A DNA stretch of 64,000 nt, taken from Acanthochromis polyacanthus. Lineage: Eukaryota > Chordata > Actinopteri > Pomacentridae. A program made the translations under genes and the position numbers. The stretch is from positions 14,986,023 to 15,050,022 of the forward strand of contig NC_067132.1 of the NCBI RefSeq assembly GCF_021347895.1, in the 5' to 3' direction. This document shows positions 11,777-25,700 of the stretch, piece after piece. Within the stretch, counting starts at the first letter, position 1. Each line of letters starts with the position of its first letter. Under the pieces are notes generated by a model. That model made no database searches. It saw nothing but the letters and a program-made list of their open reading frames with translations, and was not told the origin of the DNA.

Positions 11777-12779
11777 CAATGAAGAACCCTTACCTTTTTA
11801 AGTCAGTAAAAATGGTACTTTCAGTACTTTCTATAAATAAATCCTTCAAGTACGGTATTAAAAAAATGAGGGAATGCTTTTCTTGTTTTTTTGTTCTTAG
11901 TTGATGATATTTTATGCTGGTGAGAGTGTTCTGTCTGTAAGACTGTTTGGGTTGACCACATTTTAAACGGGATCTAAATATCCTGGGTTGATACGGATTT
12001 GGCTACTGTCATGGGTCCTTTTCAGATCAAGTTTCTCTGTTTTGAACATTTATAGTACTAATATATACATGTTTGTGTAGGTTTCCCAGAAGTCTTGCAA
12101 TAGAGGGAGAATCTCTACTAGTATTAGAAGTGTACATTTTAAGTTACAGTTAATATTATGAACATTTGTTTATTTCTTTGATTTTATAGTTATTATGAAA
12201 TTAATAATGTCTGTTATTGAGAAACTCATTTTTTTTGCCCTCATCGGCTGGTTGTGTTTTAGTGTTGTGTTCAACACCCACACAGCAGTACAGATACCAG
12301 CAGATGTCCACCTGATGAGCCTTACTTGCACTATTCTGCTGCATTTGTTAAGAATAAAGATTTGTTTTTCATCACCCCCCAGCTGTTGATGAAAGATTGA
12401 AACACAGTTGTGATGTTCTTTCTGTAATGTCATGATTTCATTTGGAACTTTCTTCTTTAGTGGTTGATTGGTCTGCAGGATGGTCTGGTGGAAAATAAAC
12501 ACACATATGCACATATGAATAAACACGCAGGCAAATCTGCAGGTTGACCATCTTGTCCTCATCCTAGACACCCAATCACATTTACATTTTCCCCAATCAC
12601 ATTCACGACAGACCTAAATTATCAATTATTCCAACCGTGTTTTGAGTTATGTTCCGATTAGTAATATATACGTTATTGTGTCTAAAACACTAAGAACCCA
12701 ATGAGGAGAGAGTAAACATAGAACATATATAAAAGATGCATACTATGGCTTAAAATCATGATAAAAATAATTTTTATGG
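11777..12779. other. Unique AT-rich DNA, no gene seen
   Basis: A 133-codon frame on the minus strand (12170-12571) has no recognisable domain, and its composition fits chance in AT-rich DNA. Nothing else noted. Confidence 0.6.
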
Positions 12780-13235
12780 ACATATTTAGGCCACATTAAC
12801 TGCCTATGCAGCACTCTCACATGTAAATGCACATTAGCATATATTATGACTTGCTGGGCTATGCAAATAAGCTGCATTAATTAGGGATAAAAAGTAATCT
12901 TTCCCTCTCAAGGAAGTTTTCTCCAGGCAAGTGGAGCACTTGGCTGTCAACAGGGAATTAACTAAACAAAACCTCTGTGGAAAAGCACAACTTTTCCTCA
13001 TCTGACTAATTCCCAATGTTTTCTTAGTTAATGGTGTCATGATTAGTGCCTCACTCAGTGGTCTCAAAGCTCCGCAGCTGTGGACTCAGGCTTTGAGCGG
13101 CTTCAAACCCCAGCTGAAACAGTAAATGTGATTGGACATTTCTGGGTTGGCGAGATGGCATGTTGGATTAGTTGCTGTATTAATTATGCTCTTAGACAAT
13201 CAACAGCTAAGACTAAGGCTCCGCTTTGATACTGA
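12780..13235. promoter_or_regulatory. Candidate developmental enhancer / conserved non-coding element
   Basis: Repeat-free block. A perfect octamer ATGCAAAT (12861-12868) sits 8 bases from a homeodomain core TTAATTAG (12877-12884). More ATTA/TAAT cores follow at about 12956-12962, 13006-13012 and 13027-13032. A POU site next to a homeodomain site is a common layout of vertebrate neural and developmental enhancers (established in general). Use here is inference. Confidence 0.4.
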
Positions 13236-15987
<2,752 letters not shown>

Positions 15988-16070
<83 letters not shown>

Positions 16071-16094
16071 TACAATAAGACACACACACGCAGA
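15988..16094 (+). repeat. (CA)n microsatellite, about 41 units plus degenerate tail
   Basis: Pure CA from 15988 to 16069, a short interruption, then a few more CA units at 16081-16089. Predicted frames here are His-Thr or Cys-Val repeats and are not genes. Confidence 0.99.
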
Positions 16095-17139
16095 CACATA
16101 TCCATACACACAGAGAGCAACACATGCACAAGTGTGAAGTAATCTCAAGTGATACACCCCGCTCAATTATGAGCTACAATGCGTGTAATTAGAAAAGAAT
16201 AAAATGCATTTCAGTTTTCATTAATGAATTTCATTGATTGGCTCTGTCTCTTTGTTCCTTGTTTTGATGAAGTTAACTTTGAGGGGAATAAACACAACAC
16301 TTCCAGCACAATCAGACTAAATGCGGACGTGCTTGTGTGCTCATGTGTGTGGCATTGGCTGTGTATGTTGTCTTTGGCCGATTTGTGGTGGTGTGTCTTT
16401 TTAATCTGTCCAACTGGAGAAAATAGAAATAGGCCTACCACAAAGCATACAATCGTAACAGAGAGAGGGAGAATTAAAATCAGAAGAAAGAAGTAATAAA
16501 TCATGGGACGAGATGGAGGGGGGGAAAGCAAGAGACAGTGTTAAAAAAAGGAACGAGTGGCGGTGAGGAGGCTAGAATAGATGAGGTGAGGGGAAAAGAC
16601 ATAATTGGTACTGTGTTTGGGGACATCTTGCAGCAACACAGTAAAATAAACCGCAAAAATATGAGTTGGAATAAGACAGATGGAACTAAATTGAGAGCAC
16701 TCATGTATATTTCGGACTGTACAGTTCTGTGTGTGTGTGTGTCAGCTGCTTACAAGTATGTTTGTTGCCAGGGGAGCATGCCAACTCCATGCATGTATGT
16801 GTGTTTTTATGCCAATGACTGTGCCCGGATTGGTGGGTGCACTTAATGCCCACACCTTTTGTTTTCATGTATTTTGTTGTGTGTATGTTTGCCATGAGCT
16901 TGTGTGTGTCTGCCTCCCAAGCTTTCCCTAGAGTGTGTGTATGTGTGCACACGGTGAAACAGAGGCTCTGTGTCAGCAGTGGTGTGCCCTCAGTGAGCCT
17001 GTCTCTAATTACAGTCTAGGGTTTCAGCGTTTCAGTCCGTCCATCTCCCTGTTTAAACCCAGCTAAGGCAGCCAGGCCCCACTGAGCCAAGGTAAACCAT
17101 ACAGCTAATTAGACAGACTAGCTTCCATCTCTGTACTAA
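16095..17139. other. Non-coding DNA with scattered TG words, no gene seen
   Basis: Frames on both strands are unrecognised. A short TG tract lies at 16729-16741. The stretch at 17030-17110 is less AT-rich and could be regulatory, but nothing specific is seen. Confidence 0.55.
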
Positions 17140-17350
17140 CGGGGGTGGTGGGTGGTGGTGGTGGAGGGGCTCGAGGAAGGGAGGAGTGTGAATGGAGAGA
17201 GGGAGACATTGGTGGAGGGACTTGGAAAGAAAAGGCTGAAAGAAGGAACAGGATAGAAGGAGGAGGGAAAGAAGACCAAAGGAAGGACGAGATAATGTGG
17301 AGAAATGGAAAGAATGGAAAAAATTTTGGATAGAAGAATTGGAAGAAAAC
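17140..17350 (+). repeat. Purine-rich tract with GGT/GGA units
   Basis: Begins with imperfect GGT repeats (17142-17163) and continues as about 190 bases of nearly pure A+G on the plus strand. Long homopurine strands can form triplex DNA (established). The open frame inside is low complexity. Confidence 0.7.
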
Positions 17351-17599
17351 AGCAGAAAAAGCAAGTTCACAAGTGCCTTGTTTTTTACATTTTAGAGTGT
17401 AAACTCAGTGTCAGAAGTTATGGGCAAAACTCTGTGATATTAATAAGTCTTCAGAGCACACAATACCCCAAACACTTCATCAAACACTTCATCAAACAAA
17501 GTCTCCTGCTTAGTTGTTTCTGTTTCATTTGCACATGCTCACTCACATGTATGAGCATGGGGGAGCTGGCACGGGGGTGAGGCAGTTTTGTACAGTGTT

Positions 17600-17965
17600 A
17601 GTCTAAAGGTGTTTTGACACCCTCTAGCGCATTTTTGAACCCAGAGGTAATTTGCATATTGTAAACAAATGTAAACGGGGGGAGAAGGTCATTGGTCAAC
17701 CTGGGGCAACCTAATCTGCATAATTGGCTCCGGTTGTTCAAATTATAGCGTGCTGCTGCTCTGCTGAGAGGGGGAAATGGGGGTGTGGGGTGCAATTATG
17801 GTCATATGCAGCCAATGAAAAAATGTCCATTTTTGTTTTTTTCTTTTTTTTTTCCTTCAGCCCTTGCTTCTCCTCCCTGGCTTATTCTGACCAATAAGAG
17901 TGCTCGTTGCATGCCCGACAGCAATCAGAAATTCATCTCGCTCCGCGACAGCTAAACCCCACCCC
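17600..17965 (+). promoter_or_regulatory. Promoter- or enhancer-like block: octamer, two forkhead sites, CCAAT boxes
   Basis: A perfect octamer ATTTGCAT (17650-17657) is followed at once by two forkhead cores, GTAAACA (17661-17667) and TGTAAAC (17670-17676). Two plus-strand CCAAT words lie downstream (CCAATGAA near 17813 and CCAATAAG near 17892). A cluster of CpGs follows at 17905-17950, in a window otherwise poor in CpG. A GA-rich stretch resembling a vertebrate 5' leader comes next. This could be an alternative promoter firing to the right, or an enhancer. No exon can be proven. Confidence 0.4.
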
Positions 17966-17975
17966 CCTCACGGAA

Positions 17976-18008
<33 letters not shown>

Positions 18009-18360
18009 GAGACAGAGGGAAAGTGAGGGAGAAGGGAACCGAATGAATGAGAGAGAAAAGGAAAAAAGAAGGAAAGAGTGAAACAGAGAGAGTGAAAGCC
18101 GGAGATGGCATCTGGACTCGCCAGTCTAGGCGGTACAAAATGTGAGAGGCACAGGGAGGGCGAGGATGGGAGAATAAGGGTGAGAGGCAGACATTGGCTC
18201 TGGAGAAGGAGCTAAAATGAGAAGAGGACAGAGAGAGCAGAGAAATGGAGAGGAAAATAAGATGCTGCTGCAGTCTGAGATAGGGTGACAGATCTGTTCT
18301 CTTCCCACCAAACACCATTTTCTCCTGACTGTCCTGTCCCAAGTGAAAAAAAGCCACATT
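17966..18360 (+). other. GA-rich, leader-like stretch with a 36-codon ORF
   Basis: A (GA)n tract at 17976-18000 grades into purine-rich DNA to about 18100. The first ATG after it (18105, context GGAG-ATG-G with G at +4) opens 36 codons and stops at 18213-18215. The product resembles nothing known. It may be chance, an upstream ORF, or part of an untranslated leader. No convincing GTAAGT-type donor was found after it. Confidence 0.3.
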
Positions 18361-19559
18361 TGCAGATTCTACCTTATCACTGAAATACTAGAAATCATGT
18401 GTCCGTGTGTGCAGGGAGAGGTTGGATAAGGGCACAGTAAATAAATCATGGGGGGCTCATTGGAAGAAGGTCACCGGCTGGACCCTGCTGCACACACACA
18501 TACATGCACAAACCCACACACACACACGCGCACACACACATCCATGTGTGTTGACAGGCCCCTGCCCCTCATTTCGGGGTGCTCTGGGTGATTCTCCCAG
18601 CGTAATGGCTTCTACCCCATTTCCAGTCTCCTGTCTGAAAGAAATCACACACAGACCCTCCAACAGTAGCTCACACACTGACATACACACACCTGGCCAG
18701 TCGGGCATTGGGGAAAGGGAACGGATGGAAACAGTCGGGTAAATACATTCTTTTGTAGATATTTGGTGTTTGTCTGCGCTGGCATGCCGTTATACCATGT
18801 AGGCTTATTATTTTTTCACTCTATATTGTCCACAGCATTGTACATTTCCAGTCTTGGCTGTGTACTTTTGTTAGTTCTTGATTGTAAACTCGCTCTCATT
18901 CTTGTGTGTGTTTTTAAAGGGGCCACTGTGCGAGTTTGGCCCTCTTGAGTATGGGTCTTGTTTCTTCATAGTGTGCTACGTTGTCAAGACAGAGCTTAGT
19001 AAGTGCATGCACAGGTATAGTAGAGATGCAGTTAAATTTAATGCACTGAACAGTGAGGTGAGTTGTGCTGTCAGTCGGGTTGTTGCAGAACCAGTTAGAT
19101 GGATTTTTCAGCAGTTACTTGTCACACGTTAAGGCTAGATGTGGAGGAAAGTTGACACCTTGAGGGATTTAAAATGGCTGCAGTGACTTATTGAAAACTC
19201 TCATGGTCCATTGAGCTGATTTATTCATGTATACTGGTGATGTCCTGTAGTCTACAGAGTTGATGTTCAACTTCTCTGGAAGCTAGTCTTCAAAATACCT
19301 TTGATCGCTCTGCCAGCTTCTGTCATGAATTAGGACAGGGACAATATTATAATAAATATTGTAAAGATTGCACATAAATTGATGTTTTTGAGGTCAGTTG
19401 AGGCCTTGTATGCATGAGAGTGAGGATGATGTTGCTTTAATTTTTGAAACTGACTGGCTATCATAGGTCACACTGTTGAATTCAAGAACTGTTAATGGTT
19501 TGTTACTTGTTGATAATTAGCATTTTTTTTAACGTGTTTAACTGTGACTGAGTGGATTA
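18361..19559. other. Non-coding DNA, no gene seen
   Basis: Holds a CA-rich patch at 18491-18541 and otherwise unique sequence. The palindrome at 19341-19362 is listed separately. Confidence 0.6.
19341..19362. promoter_or_regulatory. Palindromic pair of SOX-type sites
   Basis: ACAATATT and AATATTGT form a perfect 8-bp inverted repeat with a 6-base AT spacer. ACAAT/ATTGT is the core bound by SOX proteins, and inverted pairs are used by SOXE dimers (established). In AT-rich DNA such a palindrome can also arise by chance. Confidence 0.3.
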
Positions 19560-19800
19560 GGAAGTGAGTGGGTGAGACAGAGAGCGTCAGAGACGGAGAG
19601 AAATGCAAGAACGGAGTGAGAGACGTGCATATGTCTGTCTGGATTTCTATCTGTCTGTGGAGGGCGGCGAGTGGGAGGGTCTATCAATCATTCCCAATCA
19701 TTTATATTCAGCAGTTCATATCACTTCACCACGATTGGGAGTGGGAGAGAGTGAGCTCATTTGCATAGGGGAGAGTAACAGTTGAAAAGCTGTTAGAGCA
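19560..19800. promoter_or_regulatory. Candidate regulatory block with octamer
   Basis: Contains two CAATCATT-like words near 19687-19700, an inverted CCAAT (GATTGGGAG) at about 19734-19742 and a perfect octamer ATTTGCAT at 19759-19766. The flanking left part is GA-rich. Inference only. Confidence 0.3.
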
Positions 19801-21779
19801 AACAAAATATATAGCTGTATTGATGTACACATTTGGTCTTTTTGTCCATTGTAAGGAGTTGAGAATAAATGTGTGTGTACCGTTTCTATGTATGGTGGCA
19901 GATGCAATCTCACAGCACTGAATGGAAAAAAAGGCTTTTTTGACATCTTCTGCAGAGCTTTGATTGCCTTTCTTTGTTGTCTTACCCCTGCTTTCTCGTG
20001 CCACAGTTGGAATTATTTAATTATAATGTTTGAACAGTTTCAGAACAAGAAACGTACACAAATAAAAAGTTTTATTGCAATTTTCATAAATGGTTGCCTG
20101 ATCTTTTTAGATTACTGTCCAGGTACTTGAGAATTAAAAACAACTGAAAGATAAGTTTTAAGTCTACAAACCAAGATGAAAATCATAAAAAAATTTTATA
20201 AATACAGAGTGAAGATGCCTTTTTTATCCTGAATAAATGACATCCTTTTCATTCTTTTGAAATCCCTTTGAGTCTTTTGACATTGGCATTTTGGGAAATA
20301 AAAGATGGAAAAGGTTGGGCGGCTCTGTTCCTTTTCTTGATTTAAACTTAGAAGCCTCACATTATATGGAAAATATTAAAAGCTGTTGTAATACAGTGTG
20401 TACACATCATTTGTATGCATTGACATATATTATCATGTTGGATATCTTACGTAAATTTAACTTAATTTTGATTTCAATTTCGTAAATTAAAACTTAGATG
20501 GGGATTTTTTTCTTTTGATCCAATAATTTAAAAGCACGAGATATAAATCAGTCTCACTACACTGAAAAACATCCTGTAATCTAAACAGATTTTGACAAAC
20601 TTCATGTCATTCTTTTCCTTATAATATTGCCTCATTGCAACTAATGTCTCCTTAATAATTACTGTGCCAAATACTTTTTTTATTAATAAATATGTAGGTC
20701 ATAAAGGAGAAAGAAAACTGTGATAAAGTGCCTCTCATTTTAGTGTCTGGAATTACAGAATCTTTGGTGTCTGTCACTATTTTTTGTTTTTGAAAACTGT
20801 CTGAAACCATTTTTCAATGAAATGGTTCTTGATTATTTTTCTGTTAATTGGAAAACTGAATGTCTCATGTTTATTCATAGTAACAAATAATTGAGAAAAA
20901 TCTCAGGTATGCTGCCTTCACTGAAAGTCTAGCTTCTTCTCACAGGTATCTCCTGAATTTGGAGGCTTATGTCGTGTACTAATACAGGCCCATCACTTAG
21001 AAGAAAAGAGATGAACATTCTTCATGTCTGACACTGTAAGACTGACATTGGCTGCTTGCTGCCTATCAATTATCCAGTTTGTAAAATGGCTTTTACACAA
21101 AAGGCGTAGCAAAAATGTGGTCACGGTACACCTTCGCTCTGTCTCCATTTCTTCGTCCCTCACTCTGTCCTCCATTTCTGCCTGTTTCTCTCAGACTCCC
21201 TCAGTGTGTGACCTTGTGTTCCTTCTGTGTTAGTGTGTGGAAATTGGGCACACCTAACTACAGGGGCTTAAGTATAATCATGTATTTAGCTGGAGAAATG
21301 TACTGACACACTGTTCCTCCCTGGAAAAAGAGAACTCCCAACATTAATTGAGGGATATTACTGTTGAGATCAATTTCCATGTTCTTGACAGTGATATTCA
21401 TTCCCTCAGACCTGAACAAATATTTATGTCTGGGTGCAAAAGAGAAAATGACACAACGAGAAAACGAATCAATATGAAAGTATTCCCTCATTTCAGTCAG
21501 ATTAAAAATTATGTGTAACTAAAATAAATGTGCAATTGTTGATACATATACAGTCAATTTAATGTTTGAAGTTGAAAGTCTCTCACAGTTTTTTTTTGAC
21601 ATTCATTTTCTTATTGTCCTTTAAAAACACACAAAAACATACATGCAAATACATGAAAAATAATATCACGATAAAGAGATTACACCATAATATATTTTAA
21701 TTCACTTCAGATAATCCCCCCTCAAAAAATCCCAAAAATGAAAACACAAATCAGAAGAGCTTGACCATTTGTGAAATTC
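19801..21779. other. AT-rich DNA, no gene seen
   Basis: Very AT-rich between about 20000 and 20900, with many stops in all frames. An isolated octamer ATGCAAAT lies at 21643-21650. No element recognised. Confidence 0.6.
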
Positions 21780-22110
21780 TCCCCATTTGCATGCATCACT
21801 GTAGATTTGTCCAAGTGTTAGAACTGCCAATAGGGGCCAGTGTGTAACCAAGTATACGGCCTTGCTGAGGCCGGCATTCATTGGTGGAAGAGAGAGACAG
21901 GCTGGGGGGAGCAGGTGGGGAGGACAGAGAGGAGGGCTATTGTTGGAGGGGTTATTGTGAAATAGGAAACGGCAAACAAGGCGGTCTTTAACTCTGCTTA
22001 TAGAATATGTTAAAGTGATGTCTGTGATGTGCTGTGTGAATTATTTGCCTTATCACAAAGTGCATTTATGACGCGCAGTCATAAATATGCATCAGTACGA
22101 GTGTTTTCAA
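21780..22110. promoter_or_regulatory. Candidate conserved non-coding element
   Basis: Octamer ATTTGCAT at 21785-21792, CCAAT at about 21829-21833, and a repeat-free, mixed-composition sequence through the stretch with TTATCACAAAG and TATGCATCAG words up to 22100. The look is that of vertebrate regulatory DNA; conservation is untested. Confidence 0.35.
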
Positions 22111-23479
22111 AATTGAACCTCTCCCCTCTCTTCTTCCCCTCCCTCCTCCTTTCTCTGTTCCATCCTCCCTCTTTCTTTTCGTGCTAAAAACACAAAAACA
22201 ACATCTTTAAAATGCAACCCACCAGTGGATGTTTTGGAAACATTTCCTCTTCTCCCCCTCTCCTCTCTCATAGCTGCTCTTTCAGTCTGTCTCTCCCCCT
22301 CTCTTCCGGTAAATCTGCTTATTGTATTATAATGTGGGATGATTTAAAAATGTTTTGAAGTCACAAAGTAATTAGAAAATTCCACGAATTGGTATGATTG
22401 TACTTATAATGGTGGTACTACAAGTGCACACATTAACTGCTCTCTCGCTCGCTCGCCCTCCCTCTCTCTTCCTGTCTCATCTTCATCATCAAAATCCTGT
22501 TTCTAATTTCTATGGATTTCCTGCCAAGAGCAGCCATGGCGCTGACCCCCTTAACTTGAACATATAATGTTCTTAATATCCAGATTAAAATTTTTTCTTT
22601 AAGCCCTTTTCTACAACATGTGAAATTATTTCTGCAATCAACCACAAAGCCAACCCCGCCCACACCCTTTCCCCTCAACTGTGGCCAGGCCTCCACAAAC
22701 ACAACTTCTTATACAGATGCTCTGAATGCACCACCCACCCAGCCTCTTGCTACAGCACACACACTCACACACACTCGCCTCCCCCTGCTCTTGTCTCTTT
22801 GCAATTAGAAAGTGAAAGACTGCAATAAAGGTGGCGCTGTATAGGAGGGCAGTTAATGAAAGAAAGGATTATGGGTAAAGGCAGCATCAAGGGGAGATTA
22901 AGAAAGGACGAACAGGCTCGCTGAGACAAAAGATCCTCCTGACAAGAGCTGCTTAGAGCACACATCTCCAAATGCATGCACCAATACACACCATCTACAC
23001 ACATTTGCGACTGTGCATCCAGAGAGCCATATTAACAAACAAATGCATGAAAGCAAGCGCTGATGTATTGACATGCACAACAACGGTCAACTGTTGAGTG
23101 TGCCTCTGAATTTTAGGATTGCGGTCTTATGGAGAACTACAATTCCAGTGTCACATTGCGGCATACAGATTCTACACTAAAGGATTTGGCCAAGATGTTG
23201 TCACATAATCCTTGTGAGCTTGGAATTAGAAGACCCCCCCTGAGTTCAGAAGAGACTTGAGATACCAAGCATTAAAGTTTTCACATCCAGAGAGCAATAG
23301 ATGTAGGTGGAGCAGTAATATCAATGGGGAAAGAATGCACAAATCCAAAAATATATGCACAAGACAAAACAGACCAAATAACTAAAGAAGATGTTAATTT
23401 TACTTCCAATGTGCTCTTGGTCCAGTTTAGAAAATGACTCAAAGTTTGCAAGGAGACAGTCATTTATAGTGCAGTAAAT
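22111..23479. other. Non-coding DNA with pyrimidine tracts, no gene seen
   Basis: CT-rich tracts at about 22120-22175, 22245-22310 and 22440-22475. CA-rich words lie at 22757-22776 and 22975-23005. The part at 23100-23240 is repeat-free and may be regulatory. No recognised protein. Confidence 0.55.
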
Positions 23480-24150
23480 GCCTTGTACTTAAAAAAAACA
23501 ACAACAACAACATGTGTACGAGGGTGTCTTTCAAGCTTTCTAGAATGAAACGCTTGTCTGTCCACCAGCACTACCCACTATGAGACAGGCATACGGTCTC
23601 TTTAAGTAGAGTGATAAGCACTTCGGCCTCAATGCTGAACAGGGAGCAAATTGAAAGTGAAGATTGCCTTCCCATAGACTTTATCTTTTCCCACTAAAAC
23701 AGGGAGCGGGCGGCTACGACTACACCTATTGATTTTGCAATTTCAGCAAATTAAGAAGGAGACAGCCAGGCCTATTAGAGATCTGTCTGTGGCTAGGCCT
23801 AGCATGGCTGTTGTGGTCTGTGATGGTGATGCTGAAAGAGAGAGAGAAGGAATGTGTATCCATTTTAGGCTGCTGTCTAATTATGTTTTTAACCCTACTT
23901 AGCAGGATGTATATAAGCATATGCCACTCGTCTGTTGGTTTCATGCTATATAATATGTCATCAGCAGCTGCTACAGCAGGCTGGCTGAGGCATATAGCAC
24001 TGATAAATATAACACAAGGCAATCAGGATGAATGAATTACCCACGCATGTGGTCAGCCTCAGGATTTCAGTAATAAAAGAAGCTAAAGGCCAATCTGTAC
24101 CGCTCTAATATCCACAGTAATATCCACTGCAATATGAAGAGTAATGAGAG
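23480..24150. promoter_or_regulatory. Candidate conserved non-coding block
   Basis: Apart from a short AAC repeat at about 23495-23511, this is repeat-free DNA of balanced composition. Frames on both strands (23726-24022 minus, 23811-24035 plus) overlap each other and match nothing known, as expected for non-coding DNA. Confidence 0.3.
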
Positions 24151-24159
24151 GAATAAAAT

Positions 24160-25250
24160 TTTCTATAAGGGCGACAGAAAGAGGCACAGTTCAATTATAC
24201 ATATCAAATAGCACAAATCCCTATAAATGTGCTGCTGGTTTGCACTTGCATGTAGGAGTCTGGTAATGCTCTTTGAGTGTTTTAGTTGTACTTTTGCTGC
24301 TTGTTTAGGCTGAAATGCAACAAGAGAAAGCAGAGGGGTTTTTTCACCTTCCGTGAGGTCAATAGATTGAGTTTTTTTTTTCACTAGGAAGCAACCATCC
24401 AAGTGCACTAATCCGTGATATACATTTATCGGCAGGAGGTGAATTTTTCTCAATTTTCAATCTGATTGTGTTATCAGCCTATATGACTTCCATATTGGAG
24501 TTTTAATATGGGAAATTCAATAGGAGCAGTGATGGATGATTTCTCTGGTAAAGGGTGCACATTTTTCATACTGATAGGTTTTTGGGTCCTCTAAAAATGA
24601 TGAAATATGAGTTTTTTTTATTGATCATTAGTCTCAGGACTGCACCTGCTTCACCAATTTGTTTCCAATCAGAATTGGCATTAAGATTCATATTTGGCAT
24701 CACAGTAGCAAAATTTTCTCATTATTCATTCGATAACGAGCGGGAATTACAAAGACAAAGAGCAATACAAGATGTCCAATTTGTTCAATTTCCTCTATTG
24801 TGATTATTTTTAAACTTTTTTTTCCCCTCAGCCTATTTTACATTGAATTTTAAACTGTTGCCCCAAGGCATTAGAAACATATAGAGAAAGAGAAATGAAA
24901 TCCTTGACCACTTTCCTTACTAAAGGTGCCAAAACGCTCTATAGTTCATCCTGGCATATAAATTGAGCTAATAGGGGCAAGTGTGAATTAATTTTTATTT
25001 ACTGTGCCATGTAGGGCCTTGTTCCATACATATTAGACAGGTACAGTATGTGCATGCAGAAAAAGTGTCTAAGAATAATTGAGTGAAATGTGTGAATGAG
25101 AGGACTCGGCTGGCAACTCAACATGGGAATCACAAGCTAATTCATTGATTGCCCCTTGGAAGAGACGGCTGCTAATTGTTAGGTAATTAACATGGCAAGC
25201 TGTAATTATGTTCGCCTAAGGACCCGATTAGTGTTTCTGCATGTCTTATG
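24160..25250. promoter_or_regulatory. Long enhancer-like block rich in homeodomain cores
   Basis: About 1.1 kb with almost no simple repeats and many ATTA/TAAT cores. They are densest at 25130-25210, where CTAATTC, TGATTG, CTAATTG and GGTAATTAAC occur within 80 bases. An inverted repeat CCATATT / AATATGG lies at 24490-24511. This is one of the most enhancer-like stretches of the window. Target gene unknown. Confidence 0.4.
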
Positions 25251-25352
25251 GGCGCTGAGGGGCTGTATCTGTGTGTGCGTGTGTCTAAGCCTATCTGTTG
25301 GCTCGAGGACAGATGGCACATTGTCAAAAGCTGACATGTTTTGTTTTCCCTG

Positions 25353-25353
<1 letters not shown>

Positions 25354-25408
<55 letters not shown>

Positions 25409-25427
25409 AGAGCGAGAGAGAGAGAGC
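25354..25427 (+). repeat. Compound microsatellite (TG)n(GA)n
   Basis: Pure TG units from 25354 to 25407, then an imperfect GA tract to 25427. Frames through it are artefacts. Confidence 0.97.
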
Positions 25428-25469
25428 AGCGTATAGAGAGAGGAGACGAGCTGCACCCAGGGACTTGTC

Positions 25470-25700
25470 CTTTTGTTTCAGCATCGTTAATTAAGTGCTA
25501 ATTGAGTGTAATTATTTACATCATCACACACAACGGATGGAGATGTCAAGTGGCAGAGGCACAAAGGCAGTTGGTGGGAGGCTGGCAGCTGAGAGCCTCC
25601 AATCTGTTGATGCCTGCATGGTTACAACCCACTGGCAGCTGAACAGGAACAATTAGCAACAAGCTGGAATCTCATCAGAAAACTGTGCTTAACAAATATG
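25470..25700. promoter_or_regulatory. Candidate regulatory block next to the microsatellite
   Basis: TTAATTAAG, CTAATTGAG and TAATTATTT occur within about 35 bases at 25487-25518. Mixed-composition sequence with CTGGCAGCTGA words follows. Looks continuous with the enhancer-like run left of the microsatellite. Confidence 0.35.

Noticed and set aside
12170..12571. 133-codon minus-strand frame
   Set aside because: AT-rich composition with no homology that I recognise; chance length.
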